Below are positions 16,800 through 25,724 of a DNA stretch of 64,000 nt, in pieces. The notes below the pieces were generated by a model that was not told where the DNA came from, made no database searches, and worked only from the letters and a program-made list of their open reading frames with translations. Location of the stretch: positions 310,001 through 374,000 of the forward strand of contig NZ_JAGISH010000001.1 in NCBI RefSeq assembly GCF_017813235.1, written 5' to 3'. The translations under genes and the position numbers were made by a program. The stretch is from Sagittula salina. GTDB taxonomy: Bacteria; Pseudomonadota; Alphaproteobacteria; Rhodobacterales; Rhodobacteraceae. The first letter of the stretch is position 1. Each line of letters starts with the position of its first letter.

Positions 16800-18168
16800 C
16801 GCACTCGCCCAACTCGCCGACCTGCTCGGCCCACGCCTTGTCACCACCGAGGCCGACCGCCGCCTGCACGGGCAGAACGAAACATGGTACCCGGAGACCC
16901 TGCCAAGCGCCGTCGCCTACCCGGAGACGACCGAGGAAGTCTCTGCCATCCTGAAGATCTGCCACGCCAAGAGCCTGCCCGTCACCGCCTACGGCGCGGC
17001 GAGTTCGCTCGAAGGGCAGCATCTGGCGCTGAACGGGGGGCTCTGCCTTGATATGGCACGGATGAACCGCCTGCTGTCGGTGACGCCGGAGGACCTGCTT
17101 TGCGTGGTGCAGCCGGGGATCACCCGCAAGCGTCTGAACGAGGAGTTGCGCGCCACGGGGCTGTTCTTCTCGGTCGATCCGGGGGCGGACGCGAGCCTTG
17201 GCGGCATGGCGGCGACGCGGGCCTCCGGCACCACCGCCGTGCGCTACGGCACCATCCGGGAAAACATCCTCGGGCTGGAGGTGGTGCTGGCCGACGGCAC
17301 GGTGATCCGCACCGGCAGCCATGCGCGCAAGTCCGCCACGGGCTACGACCTGACGCACCTGATGATCGGCTCCGAGGGGACGCTGGGCATCATCACGGAG
17401 ATGACTGTCCGCCTGCACGGCCAGCCGGAGGCGGTGGCCGCCGCCACCTGCCGGTTCGGATCGGTGGAGGAGGCGGTGAACTGCGTGATCCTGACAATCC
17501 AGTCCGGCATTCCCATGGCGCGGATCGAATTGCTGGACCAGTTCATGGTGCGCGGCTTCAACCTGTATTCCAAAAGCGCCCTGCCCGAGGTGCCGCATCT
17601 TTTCCTCGAGTTCCACGGCTCTTCGGCGGCGGTGGCGGAACAGATGGCCAGCTTTGGCGAGATCGCAGAGGAATTCGGCGTCAGCGGCTGGCAAACCGCG
17701 ACGCAGGCCGAGGAACGCAACGCGCTCTGGGCGATGCGGCACAATGCGCATTACGCGTCGGCGGCGCTGGGCGCCGGTGCGGGTGGCGGCCACGTCTGGC
17801 CAACCGACACCTGCGTGCCGATTTCGCGGCTGGCGGAGGCGGTGACGTGGGCGCAGGAGAAGACCGTCGAAATGGGGCTGACGGCGACAATTGTCGGCCA
17901 CGTCGGCGACGGTAACTTCCACGTCGGACTGTCGGTCGACCCGGAGGACAAGGCCGTCATGGCGCGCGCCGAATCCTTCGCCCACGCGCTGGGTGAAAAG
18001 GCGCTGTCGCTGGGCGGTACGGTGTCCGGCGAGCATGGTATCGGCATCGGCAAGCAGCACTTCATGGCCGACGAACACGGCACCGCCGTAGCCACCATGC
18101 GCGCCATCAAGACCGCGCTGGACCCGACCAACATTCTCAACCCCGGAAAGCTGCTGCCGCCGGCCTGA
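16792..18168 (+). CDS. FAD-linked oxidase, D-lactate/glycolate dehydrogenase (GlcD) type
   Basis: The 458-residue protein has an N-terminal PCMH FAD-binding domain (about 35-215, with VTAYGAASSLEGQ and GLCLDMARMNRLLSV, then GTTAVRYGTIRENILGLEVV) and a C-terminal FAD-oxidase domain with WPTDTCVPIS, VGHVGDGNFH and GTVSGEHGIGIGK. It oxidises a D-2-hydroxy acid to a 2-keto acid and passes electrons to the respiratory chain. Lactate, glycolate and 2-hydroxyglutarate are all possible. It overlaps the LysE gene by 8 bases and is followed by a sugar-acid operon, so glycolate or D-glycerate-type substrates are plausible. Confidence 0.88.
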   Translation: MPDALAQLADLLGPRLVTTEADRRLHGQNETWYPETLPSAVAYPETTEEVSAILKICHAKSLPVTAYGAASSLEGQHLALNGGLCLDMARMNRLLSVTPEDLLCVVQPGITRKRLNEELRATGLFFSVDPGADASLGGMAATRASGTTAVRYGTIRENILGLEVVLADGTVIRTGSHARKSATGYDLTHLMIGSEGTLGIITEMTVRLHGQPEAVAAATCRFGSVEEAVNCVILTIQSGIPMARIELLDQFMVRGFNLYSKSALPEVPHLFLEFHGSSAAVAEQMASFGEIAEEFGVSGWQTATQAEERNALWAMRHNAHYASAALGAGAGGGHVWPTDTCVPISRLAEAVTWAQEKTVEMGLTATIVGHVGDGNFHVGLSVDPEDKAVMARAESFAHALGEKALSLGGTVSGEHGIGIGKQHFMADEHGTAVATMRAIKTALDPTNILNPGKLLPPA

Positions 18169-18177
18169 CCCCTTCGC

Positions 18178-18201
18178 GGGTGCCTGCAAGCCCAGGCACC
18201 C
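18178..18201 (+). other. Intercistronic hairpin
   Basis: A 9-bp stem (gggtgcctg / caggcaccc) with a 6-base loop lies just after the oxidase stop, with no T run. It may stabilise or partly terminate the polycistronic mRNA. Confidence 0.45.
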
Positions 18202-18251
18202 GGTTCCGGCTTTCGCCGAAAAGACGCATTCGTACCACGGAAAGAGCTTGC

Positions 18252-19376
18252 ATGACCCTGACGAACCCCGATCACACCGGCACCTTCCTCGCCCGCGCAT
18301 GGCGTCCCGGCCTTGGCCCCGTCATTGCCCGCCTCGACGGTGACCGGCTGACCGACATCACATCGCCCGAAGCGCCCACCATGCGCGACCTGCTGGAGCG
18401 CGACGATCTGCTGGCTTTCGTGCGCACCGCGAAAGGCACGGACCTCTGCGCGCTCTCCGATCTGTCGGCCGACGGCGTGCACCTGCTCGCCCCCTGCGAC
18501 CTGCAGGTGGTAAAGGCATCGGGCGTGACCTTCGCCCAGTCCATGGTCGAACGCGTGATCGAGGAACAGGCCGCGGGTGACGCCGACCGCGCCGACGCGA
18601 TCCGCCGCAAAGTCACCTCCGTCATCGGCGACAGCCTCGCCGGGATCGTGCCCGGCTCGGACAAGGCCATGGAGGTGAAGCGCGTGCTGCAGGCCGAAGG
18701 GCTCTGGTCGCAATACCTCGAGGTCGGCATCGGCCCGGACGCGGAGGTCTTTACCAAGTGCCCCGTTCTGGCCGCCGTCGGCCATGGCGCCGACGTCGGT
18801 CTGCACCCGATTTCGAACTGGAACAACCCGGAGCCGGAGATCGTGCTCGCCGTCACCTCGGAAGGGCGGATCGTCGGCGCCACGCTCGGCAACGACGTCA
18901 ACCTGCGCGACGTGGAGGGACGTTCCGCCCTGCTGCTGGGCAAGGCCAAGGACAACAACGCCTCCGCCAGTCTCGGCCCCTTCCTGAGGCTTTTCGACGA
19001 CAGCTACAGCATGGCGGACATGGAGCAGGCGGAACTGACGCTGACGGTCACCGGCGAGGACGGGTTCACCCTGAACGGTCGTTCGTCGATGGCCAAGATC
19101 TCGCGCAGGCCCGCCGACATCGTGGCCCAGACGCTGGGCACACATCACCAGTACCCCGATGGCTTCTTCCTCTACCTCGGCACACTGTTCGCGCCGACAG
19201 AGGACCGCGACGCGCCGGGACAGGGCTTTACGCACAAACTGGGCGACGTGGTCTCCATCGCAGAGCCAAAGCTCGGCACGCTGACCAACACCGTGCGCCT
19301 GTCCACGGAATGCCCGCCGTGGACCTTCGGCGTGGCCGCCCTGATGAAGAACCTCGCCGAAAGGAACCTGCTGTGA
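18252..19376 (+). CDS. xylX: 2-keto-3-deoxy-sugar-acid dehydratase, FAH family (XylX-like)
   Basis: ATG 18252 after GGAAAGAG gives 374 residues. The sequence closely resembles Caulobacter XylX, which dehydrates 2-keto-3-deoxyxylonate to 2-oxoglutarate semialdehyde in the Weimberg pathway: GVTFAQSMVERVIEE, GLWSQYLEVGIGPDAE, NWNNPEPEIVL, LGNDVNLRDVEGRSALLLGKAK and GQGFTHKLGDVV are shared patterns. Glu residues in NNPEPEIVL bind metal in this fold. Which pentonate it uses (D-xylonate or L-arabinonate) is inferred, not shown. It overlaps the kinase gene by four bases (GTGA), forming an operon. Confidence 0.85.
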   Translation: MTLTNPDHTGTFLARAWRPGLGPVIARLDGDRLTDITSPEAPTMRDLLERDDLLAFVRTAKGTDLCALSDLSADGVHLLAPCDLQVVKASGVTFAQSMVERVIEEQAAGDADRADAIRRKVTSVIGDSLAGIVPGSDKAMEVKRVLQAEGLWSQYLEVGIGPDAEVFTKCPVLAAVGHGADVGLHPISNWNNPEPEIVLAVTSEGRIVGATLGNDVNLRDVEGRSALLLGKAKDNNASASLGPFLRLFDDSYSMADMEQAELTLTVTGEDGFTLNGRSSMAKISRRPADIVAQTLGTHHQYPDGFFLYLGTLFAPTEDRDAPGQGFTHKLGDVVSIAEPKLGTLTNTVRLSTECPPWTFGVAALMKNLAERNLL

Positions 19377-20290
19377 GCCGTTTTCTCGCTCTTGGCGAGA
19401 TCATGGTGGAACTCGCCCCGGCGCCGGGCGGGTTGATGCGGCAGGGCTTTGCCGGCGACACGTTCAACACCGCCTGGTACGCCCGCCGCCTGCTGCCCGC
19501 CGACTGGGGCGTGAGCTACGGTACGGTGATCGGAGAGGACGCGATTTCCGACGCCATGGCCGCCTTCATCGCGGATGAAGACATCGGGACCGACGCGCTC
19601 GCGCGCCATCCGGAGCGGACCGTGGGTCTCTACATGATCTCGCTCAAGGATGGCGAGCGCAGCTTTTCCTACTGGCGCGGGCAGTCGGCGGCAAAGACAC
19701 TGGGCGACGACCCCGCCCGCCTTGCACGGATGCTGGAAGGGCGCAGCCACATCCATTTCTCCGGCATCACGCTTGCCATTCTCGCCCCGGAGGCGCGCCG
19801 CACCTTTTGCGCCGCGCTGGCGGAGGCGCGCGAGGCCGGCGCTCGGGTGAGTTTCGACACCAACCTGCGCCCGCGCCTGTGGGAAAGCGCGGACGCCATG
19901 CGCGATGGGCTGACGCTCGGTGCCTCGGTGGCGGATACGGTGCTGCCCAGCTTCGACGAGGAGGAAAGCATCTTCCCCGACGCCACGCCGCAGGACACCG
20001 TCACCCGCTATGCCGATGGCGGCGCCACCTGCGTGGTGGTGAAGAACGGCGGCGCGGCGGTCACCGCCTGGAGCGTGCAGGAGGGCCATGTCACGGTCAC
20101 ACCGCCGAAGGTCGAAACGGTCACCGACAGCACCGCGGCGGGCGACAGCTTTGCGGCAGGCTTCCTCGCCGCGCACGCCCTGGGCGCCTCGCTCAAGGAA
20201 GCGACCCGCGAGGCTGCCAGCCTGGCCTCGCGCGTCATCCAGCACCCCGGCGCACTGGCGCCGCAGCTTTTCAAGGGAGACCGGACATGA
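19373..20290 (+). CDS. kdgK: 2-keto-3-deoxygluconate kinase, PfkB family
   Basis: GTG 19373 overlaps the previous stop and has AAGGA upstream; the product has 305 residues. PfkB features: LALGEIMVELAP, GFAGDTFNTAWYARR, VSFDTNLRPRLW, and the ATP/catalytic motif DSTAAGDSFAAGF, whose last Asp is the base. The kinase phosphorylates KDG or a related 2-keto-3-deoxy acid to its 6-phosphate. A kinase beside a XylX-type dehydratase is odd, because the two use different fates for the same class of intermediate. Confidence 0.9.
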   Translation: MSRFLALGEIMVELAPAPGGLMRQGFAGDTFNTAWYARRLLPADWGVSYGTVIGEDAISDAMAAFIADEDIGTDALARHPERTVGLYMISLKDGERSFSYWRGQSAAKTLGDDPARLARMLEGRSHIHFSGITLAILAPEARRTFCAALAEAREAGARVSFDTNLRPRLWESADAMRDGLTLGASVADTVLPSFDEEESIFPDATPQDTVTRYADGGATCVVVKNGGAAVTAWSVQEGHVTVTPPKVETVTDSTAAGDSFAAGFLAAHALGASLKEATREAASLASRVIQHPGALAPQLFKGDRT

Positions 20291-21261
20291 ACATCCTCAT
20301 CATCGGCGGCGCAGGCGTCGTCGGCCAGAAACTCGCCCGCGCGCTTGCCGCCCAGGGCACCCTGCGCGGCAAGCCAATAACGAAGCTCACGCTGGCTGAT
20401 CTGAACGCGGCGCCCACGATCGAGGCCCCCTTCCCCGTCGAGGCCGCCACCTGCAACATCACCGACACGGCGTCGGTCGCGCAGGTCATCACCGAAGAAA
20501 CGGACGTCATCTACCTGCTGGCGGCGGTGGTCTCCGCCCATGCGGAGCAGGACTTCGACTTCGGCTACAAGGTCAACATGTTCGGCACGCTGAACGTGCT
20601 GGAACGCTGCCGCGCGCTGGGCACGAAGCCGGTGCTGGTCTTTACCTCCTCCATCGCCGTCTTCGGCGGCGAGGTCCCGCAGCCCTACACGGATCATTCC
20701 GCGCTGAACCCGCAGATCAGCTATGGAGCGCAGAAGGCCATCGGCGAGCTGCTGGTGAACGACTACGCGCGAAAGGGCTTCATCGACGGGCGCGGTTTCC
20801 GGCTGCCCACGATCTCTGTGCGGCCAGGAGTGGCGAACCGGGCGGCATCGTCCTTCATGTCCTCGATCTTCCGCGAACCGCTGCAGGGACAGGAGGCGAT
20901 CTGCCCTGTGGACCCGGATTTCCCGCATTTCTACCTCAGCCCGAGGCAATGCGCGCTGAACCTCGTGAAGGGTGCTGAAATCGCGGCCGAGGACCTGGGC
21001 AAGAACCCGACGATGACCATGCCGGGCCGGGTCTGGACCATCCGCCAGATGATCGACGCCATGACCGCCGTCGCGGGTCCCGAACCGGCGAAGCTGATCC
21101 GCTGGCAGGAACAGCCTGAAATCGCGGATATCCTCGCCGGCTGGCGGCTGGACATCCGCCCCGAAAAAGCGCTGCGTCTGGGGTTGAAAGCCGATGACAG
21201 CTTCGAGGACAACATCCGTTACTTCCTCGAAGAGGACATAGCCGCCCCCGCCGGGGCCTGA
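20287..21261 (+). CDS. denD: D-erythronate dehydrogenase-like NAD-dependent oxidoreductase
   Basis: The 324-residue extended SDR starts with MNILIIGGAGVVGQKLARAL (NAD binding), has FTSSIAVFGG with the catalytic Ser region, and SYGAQK as the YxxxK motif. The pattern fits DenD, which oxidises D-erythronate at C2, and related nucleoside-sugar-epimerase-like enzymes. Four-base overlap with kdgK couples their translation. The substrate is probably a sugar acid; the exact one is inferred. Confidence 0.8.
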   Translation: MNILIIGGAGVVGQKLARALAAQGTLRGKPITKLTLADLNAAPTIEAPFPVEAATCNITDTASVAQVITEETDVIYLLAAVVSAHAEQDFDFGYKVNMFGTLNVLERCRALGTKPVLVFTSSIAVFGGEVPQPYTDHSALNPQISYGAQKAIGELLVNDYARKGFIDGRGFRLPTISVRPGVANRAASSFMSSIFREPLQGQEAICPVDPDFPHFYLSPRQCALNLVKGAEIAAEDLGKNPTMTMPGRVWTIRQMIDAMTAVAGPEPAKLIRWQEQPEIADILAGWRLDIRPEKALRLGLKADDSFEDNIRYFLEEDIAAPAGA

Positions 21262-21285
21262 CCTCTCACTGACCTCTCCGCCCTC

Positions 21286-21314
21286 GGGAAGACTTTTCGC
21301 CGAAAAGTCTTCCC
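21286..21314. other. 29-base near-perfect palindrome between denD and the sugar dehydrogenase
   Basis: Arms of 14 bases (gggaagacttttcg and its complement) surround one base at 21300. In RNA it would form a strong hairpin with a very short loop. It may terminate, stabilise or process the mRNA. No T run follows on the plus strand. Confidence 0.6.
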
Positions 21315-21333
21315 CACCCTGAAAGGACACCGC

Positions 21334-22089
21334 ATGACAGACTTCGCCATCCACCCCAGCCTGCGGGGCAAGACCGTCTTCATCACCGGCGGGGCCTCCG
21401 GCATCGGCGCCGAGATCACCCGGGCCTTTGCCGCGCAGGGCGCGCATGTGGGGTTCGTGGATTTCGACCGGGACACCGCCGAGGCGCTGGTGGCCGAGAC
21501 CGAGGGCGATATCGCCTATGAATTCTGCGACCTGCGTGACATCGACCAGTTAAAAGCAGCCTTTGCCCGGCTTGCGGAACGGCTGGGCCCGGCGCAGGTT
21601 CTGGTCAACAACGCCGCCCGCGACGATCGGCACGGCTGGCAGGAGGTGACGCCCGATTACTGGGATGAACGGCAGAACACCAACCTGCGGCACATGTTCT
21701 TTGCCATTCAGGCCGTGGCACCGGGGATGATCGAGGCCGGTGGCGGCGCGATCGTCAACATGGGGTCGAATTCGTGGCACGAAGCGGGGGGCGGCATGCC
21801 CGCCTACGTCACCGCCAAGGCCGCCGTGGAGGGGCTGACCCGTACCATGGCGCGCGACCTCGGGAAACACCGCATTCGGGTCAACACCGTGGTGCCGGGC
21901 TGGGTGATGACGGAGCGCCAGAAAACGCTGTGGGCCACGCCGGATGCACTGGAAAAGCATCGCGAGGGCCAGTGCCTGCCCGACCTGATCGACCCGGTCT
22001 ACCTCGCGCGGATGGTGCTGTTCCTCGCCTCCGACGACGCCGCGATGTGCACGGCCAATGCCTATATGGTGGAGGCGGGTTCTATCTGA
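21334..22089 (+). CDS. Sugar 1-dehydrogenase, SDR (D-xylose/L-arabinose/D-galactose type, XylB-like)
   Basis: The 251-residue SDR opens with IHPSLRGKTVFITGGASGIG and has NNAARDDRH, YWDERQNTNLRHMFF, and YVTAK as the YxxxK pair, then RIRVNTVVPGWVMT. The YWDER, NLRHM and DDRH positions strongly resemble Caulobacter XylB, so it likely oxidises an aldose at C1 to a lactone. It has AAAGGA upstream and is the last gene of the 16-22 kb unit. The lactonase and aldonate dehydratase needed next are not in this window. Confidence 0.85.
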   Translation: MTDFAIHPSLRGKTVFITGGASGIGAEITRAFAAQGAHVGFVDFDRDTAEALVAETEGDIAYEFCDLRDIDQLKAAFARLAERLGPAQVLVNNAARDDRHGWQEVTPDYWDERQNTNLRHMFFAIQAVAPGMIEAGGGAIVNMGSNSWHEAGGGMPAYVTAKAAVEGLTRTMARDLGKHRIRVNTVVPGWVMTERQKTLWATPDALEKHREGQCLPDLIDPVYLARMVLFLASDDAAMCTANAYMVEAGSI

Positions 22090-22163
22090 GGGGGACGCGG
22101 GGGGCGCTGCCCCCGCGCCTGCGGCGCTCCCCCGAGGTATTTGAGAAACCAAAGAAGCAGAGG
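22090..22163 (+). repeat. Dispersed intergenic repeat, copy 2
   Basis: It directly follows the sugar dehydrogenase stop. GC-rich inverted repeats (ggggggcgctgccccc and gcctgcggcgctccccc) precede GAGGTATTTGAG and AAACCAAAGAAGCAG. Together with 22164-22313 (no gene seen) it separates convergent genes. Confidence 0.8.
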
Positions 22164-22313
22164 CCAAGTACTCCGCCTAAGGTTTTGATATTTTGCGGGG
22201 GCGGCTGTTTCGGGCGTCCGCGTGCCAAGGTGCCCCGTGGCTGGCCCGAAGAGGATTTGGCCGCCGCCGCATGGGTCGCCGCATGGGGGCGGCGACCTGT
22301 TCGTTTTCCCGGG

Positions 22314-23252
22314 TCAGTTGACCGGCGTCACCAGATCCTTGCCTGCGAGGAAGGCGTCGATATTCGCCAGCTGAAGCTCCGCCATGGCACGGCGGGTTTC
22401 CACGGTCCCCGACCCCTGGTGCGGCTGCAGGTGCACCGTGTTCAGCCGGCGGAAGCGCGGGTCCACGTCGGGTTCGTTCAGGAAGACATCGAGCGCCGCG
22501 CCGCCGAGTTTGCCGCTTTCCAGCAGGTCGAGCATCGCCGCTTCGTCCACTGTCGTGCCGCGCGAGATGTTAACCAGTACGCCCTGCGGTCCCAGCGCTT
22601 CGAGCACCTCGCGGGAGACGTGACCTTCTGTTTCCGGACCGCCGACGAGGGCCACCACCAGCCAGTCGACCGCCTGCGCCATCGCCTTGAGATCGGCGTG
22701 GTAGGTCCAGCCGGGCGTCTCCTTTTCGGAGCGCGAGGTGTAGTGGATGTCCATCTTGAAGGCCGCGAGGCGGTTCGCGATTTCACGACCGATGCGGCCG
22801 AGGCCCACGATACCGACCTTGCCGCCCGACATCTTGCGGTTCAGCGGCAGGTTGCCCTCTGGCCATTTGCCCGACGCCACCACCAGATGCCCGCGCACCA
22901 TGTCCCGCGCCTGTGCCAGCATCATGCCCACGGCGAGGTCCGCCACGTCATCGTTCAGCACGTCCGGCGTATTGGTCACCGCGACCGACCGTGCCGTGGC
23001 GGCGGTCACGTCGATGGCGTCGTATCCCACACCGAAGTTGGCGATCAGCCCAAGATTCGGCAGCGCCTGCATGGCCTCCGCGCCGAAGGGTGCGTGGCCC
23101 TTGAAGGCCACCGCGCGGACTTCGGTGCGCAGCGTCATGTCCATCCCGGCAATGTCGGATGGAGAAGCAACGAGGGCCGCCGCGTGGGCACCGGACAGGC
23201 GGGCGCGCTCCTCTTCGGTGAATGCGTTGCCGACGATCAGCAGATTGGTCAT
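22314..23252 (-). CDS. D-2-hydroxyacid dehydrogenase
   Basis: The 312-residue protein has the D-isomer dehydrogenase fold: NFGVGYDAIDV, VGIVGLGRIGREIA for NAD(P), VNISRGTTVDE with the catalytic Arg, and HLQPHQGSGT with the catalytic His. Substrates could be glyoxylate, hydroxypyruvate or a longer 2-keto acid. It overlaps the aminotransferase upstream by four bases, so the two form one leftward operon under the operator at 24477. Confidence 0.9.
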   Translation of the reverse strand: MTNLLIVGNAFTEEERARLSGAHAAALVASPSDIAGMDMTLRTEVRAVAFKGHAPFGAEAMQALPNLGLIANFGVGYDAIDVTAATARSVAVTNTPDVLNDDVADLAVGMMLAQARDMVRGHLVVASGKWPEGNLPLNRKMSGGKVGIVGLGRIGREIANRLAAFKMDIHYTSRSEKETPGWTYHADLKAMAQAVDWLVVALVGGPETEGHVSREVLEALGPQGVLVNISRGTTVDEAAMLDLLESGKLGGAALDVFLNEPDVDPRFRRLNTVHLQPHQGSGTVETRRAMAELQLANIDAFLAGKDLVTPVN

Positions 23253-24430
23253 TGTCGTGCCTCCAAAAGCCCGCGAATGCGCCGCAGCGCCTCGCGGATG
23301 TTGTCAGTTGAGTTGGCGTAGGAGAACCGCAGGTAGCCTTCGCCGTAGCGGCCGAAGGATGTGCCCGCGACCGTCGCCACGCCCGCTTCCTCGAGGAAAG
23401 CTGTCTGTGCTTCCATCGCAGTCAAGCCCGTGGCTTCGATGTTCGGGAATGCGTAGAAGGCGCCCGCCGCATCGGCGCAGCGCACGCCGGGCAGCGCGTT
23501 CAGCCCCTCGACGATGACCTTTCGGCGCTCGTCGAAGGCCGCGTTCATCGCGTCGACCGCATCCTGCGGCCCCTCCAGCGCGGCGATGCCCGCGAACTGG
23601 GTCGCGGCGTTCACGCAGGAATGATCGTTCACGCAGAGCCGCGTGACATGCGGCACCAGAGCTTCTGGCCAGACGGCATAGCCCAGCCGCCAGCCGGTCA
23701 TGGCGTAGCGTTTCGACCAGCCGTCGAGCACGATCAGCCGGTCGCGGATTTCGGGGTATTGCAGAAGCGAGACATGTTCGCGCCCGCCGTAGAGCATGGT
23801 CGAGTAGATCTCGTCCGACAGGATCGCGACCTGCGGGTGCGCGGCCAGACCGGCCACCAGTTTGTCGATCTCCGCCTTGGGCGTCACGCCGCCGGTGGGG
23901 TTGGCGGGCGAATTGATGATGATGAGCCGCGTTGCGGGCGTGATCTGCGCCAGCACCTCCTCGGCGGAGAAGGCAAAGCCGTTCTCCTCCTTCAGGGCCA
24001 TCGGTACGGGCGTGGCACTGGTGTAGTTGATGACGCTCTCGTAGATCGGGAAACCGGGGTTGGGATAGATGATCTCCGCCCCCGGCTCGCCGAACATCAG
24101 CGCGGCAAAGAACATGGTGGGCTTGCCGCCCGGGACGACGACGACACGATCCGGGTTCACCTCCGTGCCGTGGCGGCGGTGCAGGTCGGCGGCCACCGCC
24201 GCGCGCAGCTGCGGCAGGCCGTTGGCGGGGGTGTAGCCATGGGCCCCGTCGTGCAGCGCCTTCACGGCGGCCTCGACGATGTGATCGGGCGTGCGGAAGT
24301 CCGGTTGCCCGATGCCGAGGTTGATGATGTCCCGCCCCTCTGCCGCGAGCGCCCCGGCCCGCGCCAGAACGACAAAGGCCGATTCCGTTCCCAGCCGCGA
24401 CATGCCGGCCGCCAGTTTCAGGTCCGCCAT
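23249..24430 (-). CDS. PLP-dependent class I/II aminotransferase
   Basis: The 393-residue enzyme has INLGIGQPDF, YTPANGLPQLRAAV, INSPANPTGGV, LSDEIYS, and DGWSKRYAMTGWRLG with the PLP lysine, ending in FLRFSYANS-like sequence (residues FSYANS visible). It transfers an amino group between an amino acid and a 2-keto acid. Together with the downstream 2-hydroxyacid dehydrogenase it could convert an amino acid to a 2-hydroxy acid or the reverse. The gene is 47 bases from a TGGTATACCA palindrome. Confidence 0.9.
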   Translation of the reverse strand: MADLKLAAGMSRLGTESAFVVLARAGALAAEGRDIINLGIGQPDFRTPDHIVEAAVKALHDGAHGYTPANGLPQLRAAVAADLHRRHGTEVNPDRVVVVPGGKPTMFFAALMFGEPGAEIIYPNPGFPIYESVINYTSATPVPMALKEENGFAFSAEEVLAQITPATRLIIINSPANPTGGVTPKAEIDKLVAGLAAHPQVAILSDEIYSTMLYGGREHVSLLQYPEIRDRLIVLDGWSKRYAMTGWRLGYAVWPEALVPHVTRLCVNDHSCVNAATQFAGIAALEGPQDAVDAMNAAFDERRKVIVEGLNALPGVRCADAAGAFYAFPNIEATGLTAMEAQTAFLEEAGVATVAGTSFGRYGEGYLRFSYANSTDNIREALRRIRGLLEARQ

Positions 24431-24476
24431 GGATCCTCCCGAAGTTGATTGCCCGCAGTACGGGTCTTTGTCGATC

Positions 24477-24486
24477 TGGTATACCA
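24477..24486. promoter_or_regulatory. GntR-type operator TGGTATACCA
   Basis: A perfect palindrome flanked by tc and ga, giving 12-base symmetry (TCTGGTATACCAGA). It lies 47 bases upstream of the aminotransferase start and probably overlaps the promoter or transcription start. Confidence 0.7.
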
Positions 24487-24633
24487 GAAGCCCCCGGTTT
24501 GAAAGGCTTTCCCGCGCGCGACCCTTGCCCGGTCAATCTATGAGGGACGCCATCATGGCGGACGGAAATACCCTCAGGTATGAAAGATTCTTGCATGCGC
24601 GGTTTTCGCGCGGCTCGACGGGTGGCAGGCGCC

Positions 24634-24686
24634 ACGTTAGCGTTAGCATATTCGCTGGTGACAGAGTGTCGCAGCGAGGCTAACGT
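24634..24686. promoter_or_regulatory. ACGTTAGC repeats upstream of sugar ABC transporter
   Basis: ACGTTAGC (24634-24641) is followed at once by CGTTAGC (24641-24647), and the complement GCTAACGT occurs at 24679-24686. These direct and inverted half-sites, 75-127 bases upstream of the binding-protein gene, look like an operator cluster. Confidence 0.4.
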
Positions 24687-24760
24687 TTCGCAGACCGCCC
24701 GGGGAGGGGCGGACGGAACCGGTCCGAACCAACGGGCCGGTCCAACTTGGAGGAGATAAT

Positions 24761-25672
24761 ATGAAAAAGGCGCTTTTGGCGGCGACCGCGATCGCGGCGC
24801 TTGCAATGCCTGCTTTTGCAGAGCGTTATGTTATGATTACCCACACTCAGGGCACCGACCCCTTTTGGCCCGTCGTGGAAAAGGGCGGCAAGGATGCCGC
24901 CAGCGCCGTGGGTGCGGAGCTGGAATACAACTATGATGCGTCCGGTGACATGTCCGGTATGGCGAAGCTGATCGAGGCCGCCGCCGCCACGCAGCCCGAT
25001 GGCATCATCGTCTCCCTGCCCGACGCCGATGCGCTGGGCGGCGCCATTCGCGGCGCGGTAGATGCGGGAATTCCCGTCATCACCATCAACTCCGGTCTCG
25101 AAGCCTCCAAGGACGTGGGCGCGTTGATGCACATCGGTCAGCCGGAGAAGCTGGCGGGCACCTCTGCCGGCGAGCGTGCCAAAGCCGAGGGCGTGACCCA
25201 CGGGCTCTGCCTTAACCAGGAGGCCTATAACACCGCGCTGGCCGACCGCTGCCAGGGCTACTTCGACGGCCTGGGTGCCGAGCTGAACATGATCGACGTC
25301 TCGAACGACGTGGCCCAGATCAAGACACGGACCGCTGCGGCCCTGCAGGCGGACGAAAGCATCGACGGTCTGCTGGCCACCGGCCCGCACGTCTGCGAAG
25401 CTGCCGCCGCCGCGGTGGCCGAGGTCGGTGCCGACGTGCACCTCTCCTGCTTTGACATGAGTCCGGGCGTGATCAACCTGATCAACGACGGTGCCGTGCA
25501 GTACACCATCGACCAGCAGCAGCGCCTGCAGGGTTATCTGCCGGTCATCTTCCTGCATCTTTACAACACCAACGCAGGGATGCTGCCGGGTGTCAACGTG
25601 CCGTCGGGTCCGGGCTTCGTGGATAGCTCGAATGCCTCTGCAGTGGCCGAGCAGGCCGGCGTGAACCGCTGA
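24761..25672 (+). CDS. Sugar ABC transporter, periplasmic substrate-binding protein (CUT2/RbsB type)
   Basis: The 303-residue protein has a typical signal peptide (MKKALLAATAIAALAMPAFA) and a GGAGGA ribosome site. The mature part is the periplasmic-binding fold for sugars: GTDPFWPVVEKGGKDAA, DGIIVSLPDADALGG, GIPVITINSG and TGPHVCEAAAAAV. It delivers substrate to the permease encoded downstream. The sugar is unknown; the neighbouring sugar-oxidation operon makes a pentose or hexose likely. A terminator after it would favour excess binding protein. Confidence 0.92.
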   Translation: MKKALLAATAIAALAMPAFAERYVMITHTQGTDPFWPVVEKGGKDAASAVGAELEYNYDASGDMSGMAKLIEAAAATQPDGIIVSLPDADALGGAIRGAVDAGIPVITINSGLEASKDVGALMHIGQPEKLAGTSAGERAKAEGVTHGLCLNQEAYNTALADRCQGYFDGLGAELNMIDVSNDVAQIKTRTAAALQADESIDGLLATGPHVCEAAAAAVAEVGADVHLSCFDMSPGVINLINDGAVQYTIDQQQRLQGYLPVIFLHLYNTNAGMLPGVNVPSGPGFVDSSNASAVAEQAGVNR

Positions 25673-25724
25673 CAACCGCCCCGGTTCGTCCCCGAAAGGC
25701 GCGGACCGCAGGCTGGCAAGGCCG

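Larger units (their letters stand above)
24431..24760. other. 330-base divergent regulatory region
   Basis: It separates the leftward aminotransferase operon from the rightward ABC transporter. It holds a GntR-type operator (24477-24486) and a group of ACGTTAGC repeats (24634-24686). No coding sequence is supported. Confidence 0.7.
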
